From: G963668605 sp963668605
Lineage (GTDB): Bacteria > Acidobacteriota > Terriglobia > Bryobacterales > Bryobacteraceae
DNA length: 64,000 nt
Direction: 5' to 3'
Assembly (NCBI GenBank): GCA_963668605.1
Contig: OY764903.1
Span: 4,278,001 to 4,342,000, forward strand
Shown here one piece after another: positions 16,096 through 24,936 of the stretch. Both the position numbers and the translations under genes were made by a program. Positions within the stretch are counted from its first letter, which is position 1. Every line of letters begins with the position of its first letter. Under the pieces are notes generated by a model. The model was not told where the DNA came from, ran no database searches, and saw only the letters and a list, made by a program, of their open reading frames with translations.

Positions 16096-19000
16096 TTACA
16101 AACGCCCGGCGGATCCACCGTTCGAATCCAAGGCCTCACGCACTTTTTGCGCGAGAGCAGCGGGGGTAAAAGGCTTTTGCAGAAACGCGGTTCCCTTCTG
16201 CACGCCCTCCTTGAGGACGACATCCTGCGTGTGCCCGGACATGAACATGACTTTCAAACCGGGCCGGAGCTTACGGGCGCCTTCGGCGAGTTCGCGTCCA
16301 CCGAGTTCCGGCATGACCACATCGGACACAAGCAGATCGATTGGACCCTGATGGGCTTCGCACAGCGCCAGACCTTCCCGTCCGTTGCGCGCTTCATGTA
16401 CCACGTACCCGCTCTCCTCCAGAATTCTTCGTGCGAGCACGCGAACCATATCTTCGTCTTCCACCAGCAAAATGATTTCGGAGCCCGTGGGCGCCTTGGC
16501 AAGGCCTCCGGCCGCACGCGCTCCCTTGTGTGCCGCCTCGGCGACCGCCGGCAGGAAGATGGTGAAGGTCGTGCCCTCGCCCGGTTGCGACTCGCAATGG
16601 ATGGCGCCGCCGCTCTGTTCGACAATACCCAGAACAGTGGCGAGGCCCAGACCGGTTCCCTTGCCTGTCTCTTTCGTCGTGAAGAACGGTTCGAAGATAT
16701 GCATCCGCGCGTCCGCGTCGATTCCAAATCCAGTGTCGTGCACGGCCATCGTCACGTAGCGCCCCGGCGCAAGCTCTTGAGTGGCGGCATCGGCCTCCGT
16801 CAGAACCACGTTAGCCGTTTCAATGGTCAGCGTTCCGCCTTCGGGCATCGCGTCCCGTGCGTTCAACGAGAGGTTCATGATCGCGCGGCCAATTTCGCCC
16901 GGGTCAGCGCGCACTGGCCATAGGACTGGTTCACAATCGACGGTGATGATAACTCGCTCGCCCAGCAAACGGCGCAGCATTCGGTTGAACTCCAGCACGA
17001 TGACATTCAGATCGAGAACCTTGGGTTGCAGCACCTGCCGCCTGCTGAAGGCCAGCAACTGTTGCGTGAGTGAAGCCGCCCTCTCACCGGCAGTCTTGAT
17101 TTCAAGCACCTGGTGGATGGCGGTCTCGTCACCGGTCAGCCTGTCAGCAAGCAGGCTGCTGTAGCCGATTATGGCCGTGAGCAGGTTGTTGAAGTCGTGA
17201 GCTATGCCGCCGGCGAGCCTGCCGACCGCCTCCATTTTCTGCGATTGGCGAAGATGCTCTTCGGTCTTGTGCATCGCCTGCTGGACCTGCTTGCGCTCAG
17301 TAACGTCGTCCACCGCCAGCAGGATCATGTTCAGATGATTGATGTGGCGGCCCCCTATCACCAGACTCCTGCGCCCCAGGACTGGAAAATCCTGTTCGGC
17401 TTCGAAATCCGGGAACGATATACCCCCCTGAAGAAGTCTGTCCATCGAGTCCCGCAGGCCGGGAAGGTCCCAACTGCCATGCGACAACGAATAGATCAGC
17501 CTTCCCTCAACTTCCAGCGGTGACACTTGGAACGTCCGGTAAAAGGCTCGGTTTGCCATCCTGATCCGCAGGTCCGTATTGAGCACCAGTAACGGCTGGC
17601 GGACGGTTTCCACGATCGACATCGCGAAGTCACGCGCCTGCGCGAGCGCCGCATTCTTGGCCTGCAACTCATCGTTGACCGTGATCAGTTCCTGATTGGT
17701 GGATTGCAGTTCTTCCTTGGCCGTCTCCAGTTCCTCGTTGAGGCTTTGCAGTTCCTCGTTGGATGAAAGCGCCTCCTCAGTCGTGTTTTGGCTTTCCTCC
17801 CTGGATGTTTGATGCGCTTCGATTGTTGAGAGAAACCGTTCCTTCGCGGTGGCGAGTTGCTGCTTCAAGCGTGAGATCTGGCGGTCCCGGATGTCGCCTT
17901 CAAGAGGCGCATCCGGCGTTGTGGCGTCGAGCCCGGCGGCGCCCAAAACGGGCTCGAACAAGACCAGGGTAGATCCCGCTTGGCTGGCATCCAGCGGCAC
18001 CGCCTCCAGGTTCAACGCGCCGGCACGTCCGTCATGTTCATAAGGTACGCGTTCCTGCCGCGCCGGCTCGCCGCTCGTGCGCGCCTGCTGGATCAGTTTC
18101 TCGACTTCAAGAAACAATCCAGTGTCGGGAATCAGCTTGATAAGGTTGAAGCTCACCTTTCCAGCCGGCAGCGTGAGGTAGGGGCTGGCCTTGCCTCGGA
18201 TCTCGAGAACCTCCAGATCACCGTCCACCACCACACCGGCCGGGCTGTACTTCGATAGCAGTATGCGATCGACCTCTTTCCGTACGTCCACTCCCTCCCA
18301 CAATTTCGGCGCAGGCGCTGCGGAAGCGCCGTCCACCGGCGCCTTCCGGTGTGAACTGCGGCCGCTCGCGGGAAACAGGTGCGGCTTCCTCGCCGTTTCC
18401 CGCTTGGCATAGATTCGGTGCTCCTGGTCGGCGCGCGAGAACAGGTCGCCAGACGTCGCCGCCTCCGATGCGCCCAACATGAGAAAGCCGGCCGGCTTAA
18501 GCGCGTAGTGGAACAGCGGGATGATATTCTTCTGCACGTTTCCCAGATAGATCAGCACGTTGCGGCAAGTGATCAAATCCAGCTTCGAGAATGGCGGATC
18601 GTCGATCAGGTTATGTTTGGCAAAAACGCACATCTCGCGCAGGTTCTTGTTGATTTGGTAACCGCCTTCGATCTTTGTAAAACAGCGGTTGAGGCGCTCC
18701 TGCGAAACATCTGCCGCAATGTTCTCGAGGTACCTGCCGCCGCGGGACTTTTCAATAGCCTCCAAGCTGCAATCGGAAGCAAAGATCTGCACCGGAACGG
18801 CGGCGCCCGTTTCGTCAAAGTATTCCTGTAACAATATGGCAATCGAGTATGCCTCTTCTCCCGTAGCGCAACCCGCCACCCAGACACGAATCGGCTGATT
18901 GGCAGGCCTTCCTTGGAGAATGCGGGGAAAAGCGACTCGTTTCAAGCATTCGAACGATTCCGGATCCCGGAAGAAGCTGGTCACGCTGATAAGCAAATCT

Positions 19001-19902
19001 CGCTGGAGCGTCATCAACTCATCGGAATCGTTATTCAGCCGCTCGTAGTACTCCGCGAGGCTCTTGACATTGCCCAAGGCGAGGCGCCGCAAAATGCGGC
19101 GTTTTACCATCTTCTCCCGGTACAGCGAAAAGTCGATACCAGTTGCCCCGTGCAGAAGAGCCAGGATGCTGACGAACTGCTGTTCGTCGCCAGCGGGCGC
19201 TTGCTCCTGCTGCGTGCTTGGGGCATCCGCAATATAAGGGTGCCGGCCGATCCTTACAAGTTCAGCGGCAATGCCCTCAGGCGGCAGAACGAAATCCACG
19301 CAGTTGGTGGCCACGGCGGCCTGCGGCATGCCGGCGAACTTCGCGCTGGCCGCCTCCTGAGCAAACGTCACGCCACCCGCGGCTTTGATGGCTTGAACGC
19401 CCGCCGAGCCATCCGAGCCAGTGCCGGAAAGGATTACCCCGATAGACCTGCTTCCACATTGGTCAGCCAAGGACCGCAGGAAGCCATCAATGGGCATGTG
19501 AGTTCCCGCCGATTGCGTACGCGGGGTCAGCTTGAGCGCCCCGGATGCGATGACAAGATCGACGTTGGCCGGCATGACGTATACATGGTTGGCTTTCATT
19601 CGCATGCCATCGGCCGCCTCACTGACTGGCATGGCGGTGGCTCTCGAAAGAATCTCCGCCAGCAAGCTGTGGTGATTTGGATCGAGATGCTGAATGAATA
19701 TGATGGCGAATCCAGTGTCGTCTGGCAAATCGCCGAGCAGCAGCTTGAAAACTTCCAGTCCGCCCGCGGAGGCTCCGATGCCGACAACCGGAACGACCGC
19801 CTCGCCGGCATGGACCGGTCCGGGCACTTTCCCGATGGAGCCGCGAAGGTTTTCCGATTCCATCTCCGGCCGGACATCGCCGGGCACTTGTTTTTCGTCC
19901 AT
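16096..19902 (-). CDS. CheB-CheR-PAS-histidine kinase-receiver fusion
   Basis: A 1268-aa multidomain signalling protein. CheB methylesterase covers about residues 37-215 with its triad visible (GASAGG S45, QHLDP H72, SGTGSDG D164). CheR methyltransferase covers about 230-490 (VAGCATGEEAYS near 345). A long coiled coil spans about 680-754, PAS about 759-865, and HisKA follows with its phospho-His in AHDFNNLL near 902. HATPase has GTGLGLATV near 1084, and a C-terminal receiver has its phospho-Asp in LLVSDVVMPE near 1192. ATG 19902 was chosen because GAGAGG precedes it. It stands alone without che genes, so a non-flagellar sensory role is likely. Confidence 0.93.
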   Translation of the reverse strand: MDEKQVPGDVRPEMESENLRGSIGKVPGPVHAGEAVVPVVGIGASAGGLEVFKLLLGDLPDDTGFAIIFIQHLDPNHHSLLAEILSRATAMPVSEAADGMRMKANHVYVMPANVDLVIASGALKLTPRTQSAGTHMPIDGFLRSLADQCGSRSIGVILSGTGSDGSAGVQAIKAAGGVTFAQEAASAKFAGMPQAAVATNCVDFVLPPEGIAAELVRIGRHPYIADAPSTQQEQAPAGDEQQFVSILALLHGATGIDFSLYREKMVKRRILRRLALGNVKSLAEYYERLNNDSDELMTLQRDLLISVTSFFRDPESFECLKRVAFPRILQGRPANQPIRVWVAGCATGEEAYSIAILLQEYFDETGAAVPVQIFASDCSLEAIEKSRGGRYLENIAADVSQERLNRCFTKIEGGYQINKNLREMCVFAKHNLIDDPPFSKLDLITCRNVLIYLGNVQKNIIPLFHYALKPAGFLMLGASEAATSGDLFSRADQEHRIYAKRETARKPHLFPASGRSSHRKAPVDGASAAPAPKLWEGVDVRKEVDRILLSKYSPAGVVVDGDLEVLEIRGKASPYLTLPAGKVSFNLIKLIPDTGLFLEVEKLIQQARTSGEPARQERVPYEHDGRAGALNLEAVPLDASQAGSTLVLFEPVLGAAGLDATTPDAPLEGDIRDRQISRLKQQLATAKERFLSTIEAHQTSREESQNTTEEALSSNEELQSLNEELETAKEELQSTNQELITVNDELQAKNAALAQARDFAMSIVETVRQPLLVLNTDLRIRMANRAFYRTFQVSPLEVEGRLIYSLSHGSWDLPGLRDSMDRLLQGGISFPDFEAEQDFPVLGRRSLVIGGRHINHLNMILLAVDDVTERKQVQQAMHKTEEHLRQSQKMEAVGRLAGGIAHDFNNLLTAIIGYSSLLADRLTGDETAIHQVLEIKTAGERAASLTQQLLAFSRRQVLQPKVLDLNVIVLEFNRMLRRLLGERVIITVDCEPVLWPVRADPGEIGRAIMNLSLNARDAMPEGGTLTIETANVVLTEADAATQELAPGRYVTMAVHDTGFGIDADARMHIFEPFFTTKETGKGTGLGLATVLGIVEQSGGAIHCESQPGEGTTFTIFLPAVAEAAHKGARAAGGLAKAPTGSEIILLVEDEDMVRVLARRILEESGYVVHEARNGREGLALCEAHQGPIDLLVSDVVMPELGGRELAEGARKLRPGLKVMFMSGHTQDVVLKEGVQKGTAFLQKPFTPAALAQKVREALDSNGGSAGRL

Positions 19903-20146
19903 ATGCCTCTCCCAGCCCGCAATAATCGCGAGAGATAATCTGATCGCACTCTGCTGTATCGTGCCTTGCCACATATAAACGGACTATAAGACCGTATTAT
20001 TTGTATTACTCGGGTTATTATGAGCCAAGAGCGATCTCCAGAATCTCACGAATATTGACAAATCGGAGGACCAATCCATCCCGGAGCGAGCATCGGGCCA
20101 TTTCCGTTTTCGCCCACTTGCCGAGCCGCTCCCAGGTTTTCGAGCA

Positions 20147-20263
20147 CTAGAGTATGTTCTTTGGAGGGGCAGTTCGTCAAGCTGCGCGCCGGGTTGCCAA
20201 CGCGCCGCAGGATCCCATCCTGCCCCATATGGAAGCAACATCATCACTCGGTCAAAGACCTAG
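20147..20263. repeat. Palindromic intergenic repeat, copy B
   Basis: A 117-bp element starting CTAGAGTATGTTC and ending TCAAAGACCTAG, with an internal palindrome around GCAGGATCCCATCCTGC. Relative to copy C its left arm lacks about 16 bp. Its right-hand CTAG supplies the stop codon (complement of CTA at 20260-20262) of the BON gene, so the element abuts or slightly trims that gene's 3' end. Confidence 0.85.
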
Positions 20264-20808
20264 TTCGACGAGGTGGCCTTCTGCACCTTAACCTGCAACT
20301 CGTTCACAACCTGTTTTACGTTTACAACCGCAGCCGCGACCGCCTCGGCCCGTGCGCGCTTCGTTTGGGAGTCTACCTCACCAGTCAGTGTAACGACGTG
20401 ATTCTTGACGGAAAATTTCACACTGTCGCGAAGTTTGTCTTTAATGAGAGCAGCATCCAGGTTACTTTCGATGCCCTCGTCCAGAGCCGAATTCACCTTT
20501 TTAGCATCACTCTCGGCGCCCAACGGAATCACGGCAATCTGGTTCGACACAACCTGATTCCCCGCCAGGGACTGTGCGATGAATGCGGCTTGTGACTTGT
20601 CGGCGTCTGCCGCCACATGCCCGCCCAAGGTCACGACGCCCTTGTCACGATCCTGACTCACCGAAACATCTTTTAGACCCGCCTGATCCAGCGATGTGCG
20701 AATGCTGCCAGAAACGTTGGCTGACTTCGTGGACGTCGATGAGCACCCTACCAGAGCCCCGGCGACCACCACTGCCAGCAAGAACGAGCACGTCTTGAGC
20801 GTTTTCAT
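20260..20808 (-). CDS. BON-domain lipoprotein (OsmY-like)
   Basis: A 182-aa lipoprotein. The signal peptide ends in the lipobox LVGC (Cys about 22). Two BON domains follow, at about 35-95 and 110-175, recognisable from DKGVVTLGGHV and KNHVVTLTGEV. BON proteins bind membrane lipid and support envelope integrity under osmotic stress. The stop codon falls inside the terminal CTAG of a palindromic repeat, so the original C-terminus may have differed. A tandem operator lies 147 bp upstream. Confidence 0.9.
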   Translation of the reverse strand: MKTLKTCSFLLAVVVAGALVGCSSTSTKSANVSGSIRTSLDQAGLKDVSVSQDRDKGVVTLGGHVAADADKSQAAFIAQSLAGNQVVSNQIAVIPLGAESDAKKVNSALDEGIESNLDAALIKDKLRDSVKFSVKNHVVTLTGEVDSQTKRARAEAVAAAVVNVKQVVNELQVKVQKATSSN

Positions 20809-20851
20809 AATTCTCCTTTTTGTGACACGACATCAGTCGATCTCTCCGTGG

Positions 20852-20867
20852 AGCACGCCAGGGACCG
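20852..20867 (-). promoter_or_regulatory. Possible sigma54-type promoter before the BON gene
   Basis: On the minus strand CGGTCCCTGGCGTGCT has GG-N10-GC spacing and lies about 87 bp downstream of the tandem operator and 43 bp before the start codon. The match to the full -24/-12 consensus is modest. Confidence 0.22.
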
Positions 20868-20954
20868 AAGCACTCTGGGCGGAGCAATTCAACGCCGCAA
20901 CCAAGCAGACACTCAAACAGGCGGGCTCCGTGCCCAGGGAAACGCTCAGGAAGG

Positions 20955-20988
20955 TAACGATATACAGTCAGATGACCAAGTATGGTCA
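20955..20988. promoter_or_regulatory. Tandem TGACC-N6-GGTCA operator (BON gene)
   Basis: TAACG-atatac-AGTCA, then ga, then TGACC-aagtat-GGTCA. The right dyad is perfect and the left is degenerate but in exact register. It is located upstream of the minus-strand BON lipoprotein gene. Confidence 0.6.
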
Positions 20989-21321
20989 TAGCGGGAAGCA
21001 CGTCGCAGTGTGTGAAGAAGGGGCAACGTAGCCACACTGGAAGTCTGCTCGATCGCCTTACCAGTAGCCGCAGGTCGAGTCGCCAGGTCCACCTGCAGTG
21101 CGCCTGGGTTCGTTCCGGCGCTATTCACGCGAGCGCCTCTCCACTTAGTCCGCCAAGCCGCAGAACCTGAAGTGTACGTAGAAGTGTCGGAACCCGAACT
21201 TTTTCCACTCGATTCACATGGATGTACTTTTCAATTGTATGAGACGAGCCGCCGTTTCCTTCGACTTGCAGACTGGGCCTCCACATGCAAGGCCTAGGGT
21301 GTATGCATCTGATCGAGATGA

Positions 21322-21495
21322 CAAAAGTATGCTCGCAACGTAAAGATCATCAGTCAGGACGGTACCGTCACTCTGAAGGGTCCCGTTCGGTCGGATGACG
21401 AAGTGAAATTAATCGTATCTAAGGCGACTGGCGTTACCGGCTGCGGCGACAAGGTCATCAATCAGATGCCGGTCAAACCAACGTCAATGCCTTGA
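21322..21495 (+). pseudogene. Decayed BON-domain protein, C-terminal part
   Basis: The frame reads RNVKIISQDGTVTLKGPVRS, then DDEVKLIVSKATGV and VINQ, ending at TGA 21493. This is the C-terminal half of a BON domain. An in-frame stop at 21319 and a likely frameshift near 21325 (DRDDKS is in another frame) remove the N-terminal half. It is distinct from the intact BON gene at 20260-20808 and seems to be an old paralogue. Confidence 0.6.
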
Positions 21496-21545
21496 ACGGA
21501 TCAGGATCACCGGTTGTAATCGACATTTCAGAAGGGGATAGGATC

Positions 21546-22106
21546 ATGGCAGGAAAAAAGAAAGCGGTGTTTGGTATTTACCACACCGGAACTCAAGCAG
21601 AACGCGGCGTCGACGACCTATTGGCGGCGGGCTTCTCCAATGACGATATCTCGGTTTTGCTCCCGGATCATCAGGGCTCCAAAGACTTTGCACACGAGAA
21701 GAATACAAAAGCGCCGGAAGGCGCCACGGCCGGAGTTACGACCGGCGGAGCGATTGGCGGCACTCTTGGCCTGCTGGCCGGGATCGGCTTTCTTGCGATT
21801 CCCGGAGTCGGTCCACTGATTGCGGCCGGTCCGATCATGAGCGCTCTTGCAGGTCTCGGAGTTGGCGGCGCGGTGGGCGGTTTGATTGGCGCACTCGTTG
21901 GTATGGGCATCCCCGAGTACGAAGCGAAGCGATACGAAGGACGAATCAAAGAGGGCGGAGTTCTGCTTTCCGTTCACTGCGACACATCAGGCGAGATCAC
22001 TCGCGCGAAAGATCTGTTAAAGCATACGGGCGCCCAAGACATCTCGTCGTCTGGCGAAGCCAGTGCGGACTACGCATCGGCCAACAAGGACACGTTGCAT
22101 CCGTAG
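21546..22106 (+). CDS. YflT/general-stress-17M-like membrane protein
   Basis: A 186-aa protein. Residues 1-60 form the small alpha/beta domain seen in YflT/GspM-type stress proteins (AVFGIYHTGTQAERGVDDLLAAGFS, DDISVLLPD). A Gly/Ala-rich hydrophobic stretch at about 75-135 resembles a glycine-zipper membrane segment, and a final region ends VLLSVHCDTSGEITRAKDLLK. ATG 21546 follows a GGGGATAGG-type ribosome site. It starts a run of small stress-type genes (CsbD, membrane protein, DUF3309, ferritin-like) on the same strand. Confidence 0.8.
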   Translation: MAGKKKAVFGIYHTGTQAERGVDDLLAAGFSNDDISVLLPDHQGSKDFAHEKNTKAPEGATAGVTTGGAIGGTLGLLAGIGFLAIPGVGPLIAAGPIMSALAGLGVGGAVGGLIGALVGMGIPEYEAKRYEGRIKEGGVLLSVHCDTSGEITRAKDLLKHTGAQDISSSGEASADYASANKDTLHP

Positions 22107-22153
22107 AATTGCGCCGGCGCAGGCATCAAAGGAAGAGAAGAGGAGAACACACT

Positions 22154-22333
22154 ATGAAACCGAGCACGAAGGATCAGCTAGAAGGCAAGCTTCATGAACT
22201 GAAGGGGAAAGTTAAAGAGAAAGCGGGACAGGTCACGAACAACCCCAACCTTGAGGCCAAAGGCCAAAACGAAAAACTCGCCGGCGTGGTCCAGAAGAAA
22301 GTCGGCCAGATTGAAAAGGTATTCGAGAAGTAA
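22154..22333 (+). CDS. CsbD-family stress protein
   Basis: A 59-aa hydrophilic protein with the CsbD signature: KDQLEGKLHELKGKVKEKAG in the first half and KGQNEKLAGVVQKKVGQIEK in the second. CsbD proteins are induced in general stress responses, but their biochemical role is unclear. ATG 22154 follows AGGAG. It lies 47 bp after the YflT-like gene and 68 bp before the next small gene. A second CsbD protein is encoded at 34221-34451. Confidence 0.9.
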   Translation: MKPSTKDQLEGKLHELKGKVKEKAGQVTNNPNLEAKGQNEKLAGVVQKKVGQIEKVFEK

Positions 22334-22401
22334 ACGAACGGGTCCCTGGACCGTGCATGTTGCCCGGTCACTGCCAGCGACCACCGCCGAAGGAGGCTGC
22401 C

Positions 22402-22614
22402 ATGAACAAGGTACTTGGGATGATTCTGATCGGGCTTGGCCTGTTCGGCCTTGCGTGGGGAGGTTTCACGTACACGACCAGGGAAAAGATCGTTGACATC
22501 GGACCGATTCACGCTACTCGCGAAAAAACACACAACGTACCACTGCCGCCCATCGCAGGCGCAGTGGCGCTCATTGGCGGAATTGCACTCCTCGTGGTAG
22601 GCAAGAAGGGCTAA
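22402..22614 (+). CDS. Small two-helix membrane protein
   Basis: A 70-aa protein with two hydrophobic helices (residues 4-22, VLGMILIGLGLFGLAWGG; and 48-66, IAGAVALIGGIALLVVG) joined by a polar loop containing YTTREKIVDIGPIHATREK. Similar small proteins with this loop occur in other Acidobacteriota stress clusters, judged from memory of the pattern. AAGGAGG precedes the ATG. Function unknown. Confidence 0.7.
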   Translation: MNKVLGMILIGLGLFGLAWGGFTYTTREKIVDIGPIHATREKTHNVPLPPIAGAVALIGGIALLVVGKKG

Positions 22615-22662
22615 CTTCCCAGCCGGCCGCGAGCTAACGTTTGGGAAAAAGGAAGATTCAAA

Positions 22663-22818
22663 ATGTTGCTACTGCTTATCATTTTGTTGTTGGTTCTGGG
22701 TGGCGGCGGCGGTTACTACGGCCATACCCGCTGGGGCGCCGGTGGAGGCATGGGCGTAGGGCTAGGCACCATATTAGTGGTTTTCCTGGTGGCCTACATG
22801 GTTGGCGTTATCCACTAG
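22663..22818 (+). CDS. DUF3309-like tiny membrane protein
   Basis: A 51-aa protein starting MLLLLIILLLVLGGGGGYYG, with a Gly-rich middle and a second hydrophobic helix ending VGVIH. The leucine-rich start followed by GGGGGYYGHTRWGAGGG fits DUF3309-type proteins. AAGGA precedes the ATG at usable spacing. It belongs to the small stress gene run 21546-23575. Confidence 0.65.
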   Translation: MLLLLIILLLVLGGGGGYYGHTRWGAGGGMGVGLGTILVVFLVAYMVGVIH

Positions 22819-22987
22819 GAAAACGCCGGCCACTCAGCGCTCTCCTACTTTCCGCGAAAAGACCAGTTGACTGTCAATCGCTTGATCTGAGCCGGAAGGT
22901 GGCAAGGCGCTGTGTAGCGCGTTCCACGGCAGCCGGCAAAGAGTTTGCCGGCTGCCGATCTTACATTCGAACAAGAGAAGAAAAACA

Positions 22988-23575
22988 GTGAAAAAGAAAT
23001 CTGCAAAAAAAGAACAGCGTCCATTCGTAACAGATATTCAGAAACTCCGCAAACGTGCCCGTGAGCACATGGAAATGGGTGCGGTCACCGGCGCCTACAC
23101 TGCGGACCGGGAAACGGTTGTCCGCATTCTGAATGAGGTTCTGGCGACGGAAATTGTCTGTGTGCTGCGATACAAACGTCATTTCTACATGGCCACTGGC
23201 ATTCATGCACATGCAGTGGCCCAGGAGTTCCTCGAGCACGCGAACGAGGAGCAAGGCCATGCAGATATTGCCGCCAGGCGGATCACTCAGTTGGGAGGCG
23301 AGCCGAACTTCAATCCCGAAGGGCTGGCAACTCGCAGCCATGCGCCGTATGTCGAAGGCAAGTCACTGCTGGATATGGTTCGGGAAGACCTTGTCGCTGA
23401 GCGGATTGCGGTGGAGTCCTATAACCAGATCATCCGCTATCTCGGCAATGACGATCCCACCACCCGCATAGCGATGGAGCAGATCCTGGCCAAGGAGGAA
23501 GAGCACGCCGACGATATGAAGATGCTACTCGAAACACTCGGCAAGGACGAGCGGTTTGCCGAACATTCCTATTGA
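22988..23575 (+). CDS. Bacterioferritin/ferritin-like protein, stop codon hit by IS
   Basis: A 195-aa four-helix ferritin-like protein. Helix motifs with iron-ligand residues are visible: NEVLATEIVCVLRYKRHF, EFLEHANEEQGHAD, DLVAERIAVESYNQI and ILAKEEEHADDMK. An IS630-type element inserted into the TA of the original TAG stop; the gene now reads TAT TGA and gains one Tyr, so the product should remain functional. Any downstream co-transcribed gene would have been separated. It probably stores or detoxifies iron during oxidative stress, in keeping with its neighbours. Confidence 0.88.
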   Translation: MKKKSAKKEQRPFVTDIQKLRKRAREHMEMGAVTGAYTADRETVVRILNEVLATEIVCVLRYKRHFYMATGIHAHAVAQEFLEHANEEQGHADIAARRITQLGGEPNFNPEGLATRSHAPYVEGKSLLDMVREDLVAERIAVESYNQIIRYLGNDDPTTRIAMEQILAKEEEHADDMKMLLETLGKDERFAEHSY

Positions 23576-24664
23576 CTCCCGCGTAATATAGCGACACTTT
23601 TCCCGCGATACTACGTCTAACCTGGTATGGGCAATGCTGCCGGAGTGCGACGTGATTTCGAGGCCTTGGAGAAACGCCGCTTCGAGGCGATCCGCTTGTG
23701 GGAGAAGGGATTGAAGCAGGCGGAGGTGGCCCGCCGGTTGAAAGTGGCGCGGCAGACCGTAGCCCGCTGGGTGCAGGAGTATCGGGCGGGCGGCAAAGAC
23801 GGGTTGCGCAAGGCCGGCCGCGCCGGCCGCAAACCCCTCCTCACGAGCGAGGATCGTCAGCGCCTGAGCGAGCTTCTGTTGCAGGGACCGGAATCGTTGG
23901 GCTATGAGACGCCCCTGTGGACCTGCCCGCGTGTGGCGCATTTGATCGAGGAGGAGTTTGGCGTCACCTACCACGAAGGTCATGTTTGGAAGATTCTGGT
24001 GGGACTGGGCTGGAGTCCGCAACGACCCGTCGGCCGGGCGCGTGAGCGAAACGAGGCGGCGATCCGAACCTGGAAGCGAAAGACCTGGCCGGCCATTAAA
24101 AAAAAGCCCGCACGCAGGGGCGCACGATAGTCTTTGTCGACGAAAGCGGGCTGAGTCAGCGTCCGCACCGTTGTCGTATGTGGGCCCCGCGTGGGCAAAC
24201 GCCTGTACTGGACTACAACTTCAATTGGAAGAGCCTGTCGGCGGTGGCCGGCCTCACGGTGTGGAACTTCTACTTCCGGCTCTACGCCGGGAGCGTCAAG
24301 AGTCCGCAGGTAGTGGAGTTCCTGCAAGCGCTGGTCCGGCATATCCGCGGACCCTTGCTGGTCATCTGGGACGGGCTGCCTGCCCACCGGAGTCGGTTAG
24401 TACGCGACCACATCGAGAGTCTGGCCGGACGGATCGAGGTCCAATACCTGCCGGGCTACGCACCCGAACTCAATCCGGTCGAGTACATCTGGAGCTACTG
24501 GAAGCACCACGAACTGGCCAACGTCTGCCCCAAAGACTACTGGCACCTTAGCGAGGCGGCCCGCACCACGCTGCGCCGGATGCGCCGCCGCCCGCGTTTG
24601 ATTAGCGCTTTCTGGAAACAATCCTTACTGCGTCTGGAATAACTCTATATTATGCGGGAGTCAA
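23572..24664 (+). mobile_element. IS630-type element (type B), copy 2, 1093 bp
   Basis: Same length, terminal repeats and predicted proteins as the copies at 7294 and 41130. TA is duplicated at 23570-23571 and 24665-24666, within CTAG. The insertion lies exactly in the stop codon of the ferritin-like gene. Confidence 0.95.
23627..24642 (+). CDS. IS630-type transposase, frameshifted (copy 2)
   Basis: Identical in translation to copy 1: the DNA-binding frame is 23627-24130 and the catalytic DDE frame ends at 24642. The A8 slippery run lies just before the first stop. The absence of any amino-acid difference from the other two copies indicates very recent spread. Confidence 0.88.
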
Positions 24665-24767
24665 TAGAAGCATGGCAGCCGGCGCTAATAATTCCGGCAC
24701 ATCCACGGTCGTGAGCTGTTTGGAGCCAGGCACTTCGGCGGCTGAATTGTGCGAGGCCTTAACTCAG

Positions 24768-24783
24768 TGACGAAATATGGTCA
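24768..24783. promoter_or_regulatory. Single TGACC-N6-GGTCA operator before the sigma54-type activator
   Basis: TGACG-aaatat-GGTCA, a single good dyad; the positions 18 bp to either side do not form a second clear dyad. It lies 154 bp upstream of the activator start, suggesting autoregulation or shared control. Confidence 0.5.
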
Positions 24784-24936
24784 CATGGTCCGGGCCGTAC
24801 TCTGCTACCGTGGAAACATGAAGAGTGGTTGCCATTCTGACCTCCGATCAGTTGTGCTACACTGCTATCCTGATCTGGCTTCGTCTTTCAGGCGGCCATG
24901 GGCTGCCCGGACCGACGATGGAAAGGTGCAGGCGCG

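Larger units (their letters stand above)
20809..21321. other. Non-coding stretch upstream of the BON gene
   Basis: No gene is recognised. It contains the tandem operator 20955-20988 and a GG-N10-GC candidate promoter at 20852-20867 for the minus-strand BON gene. The remainder (about 21000-21320) leads into a decayed BON-type gene on the plus strand. Confidence 0.4.
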
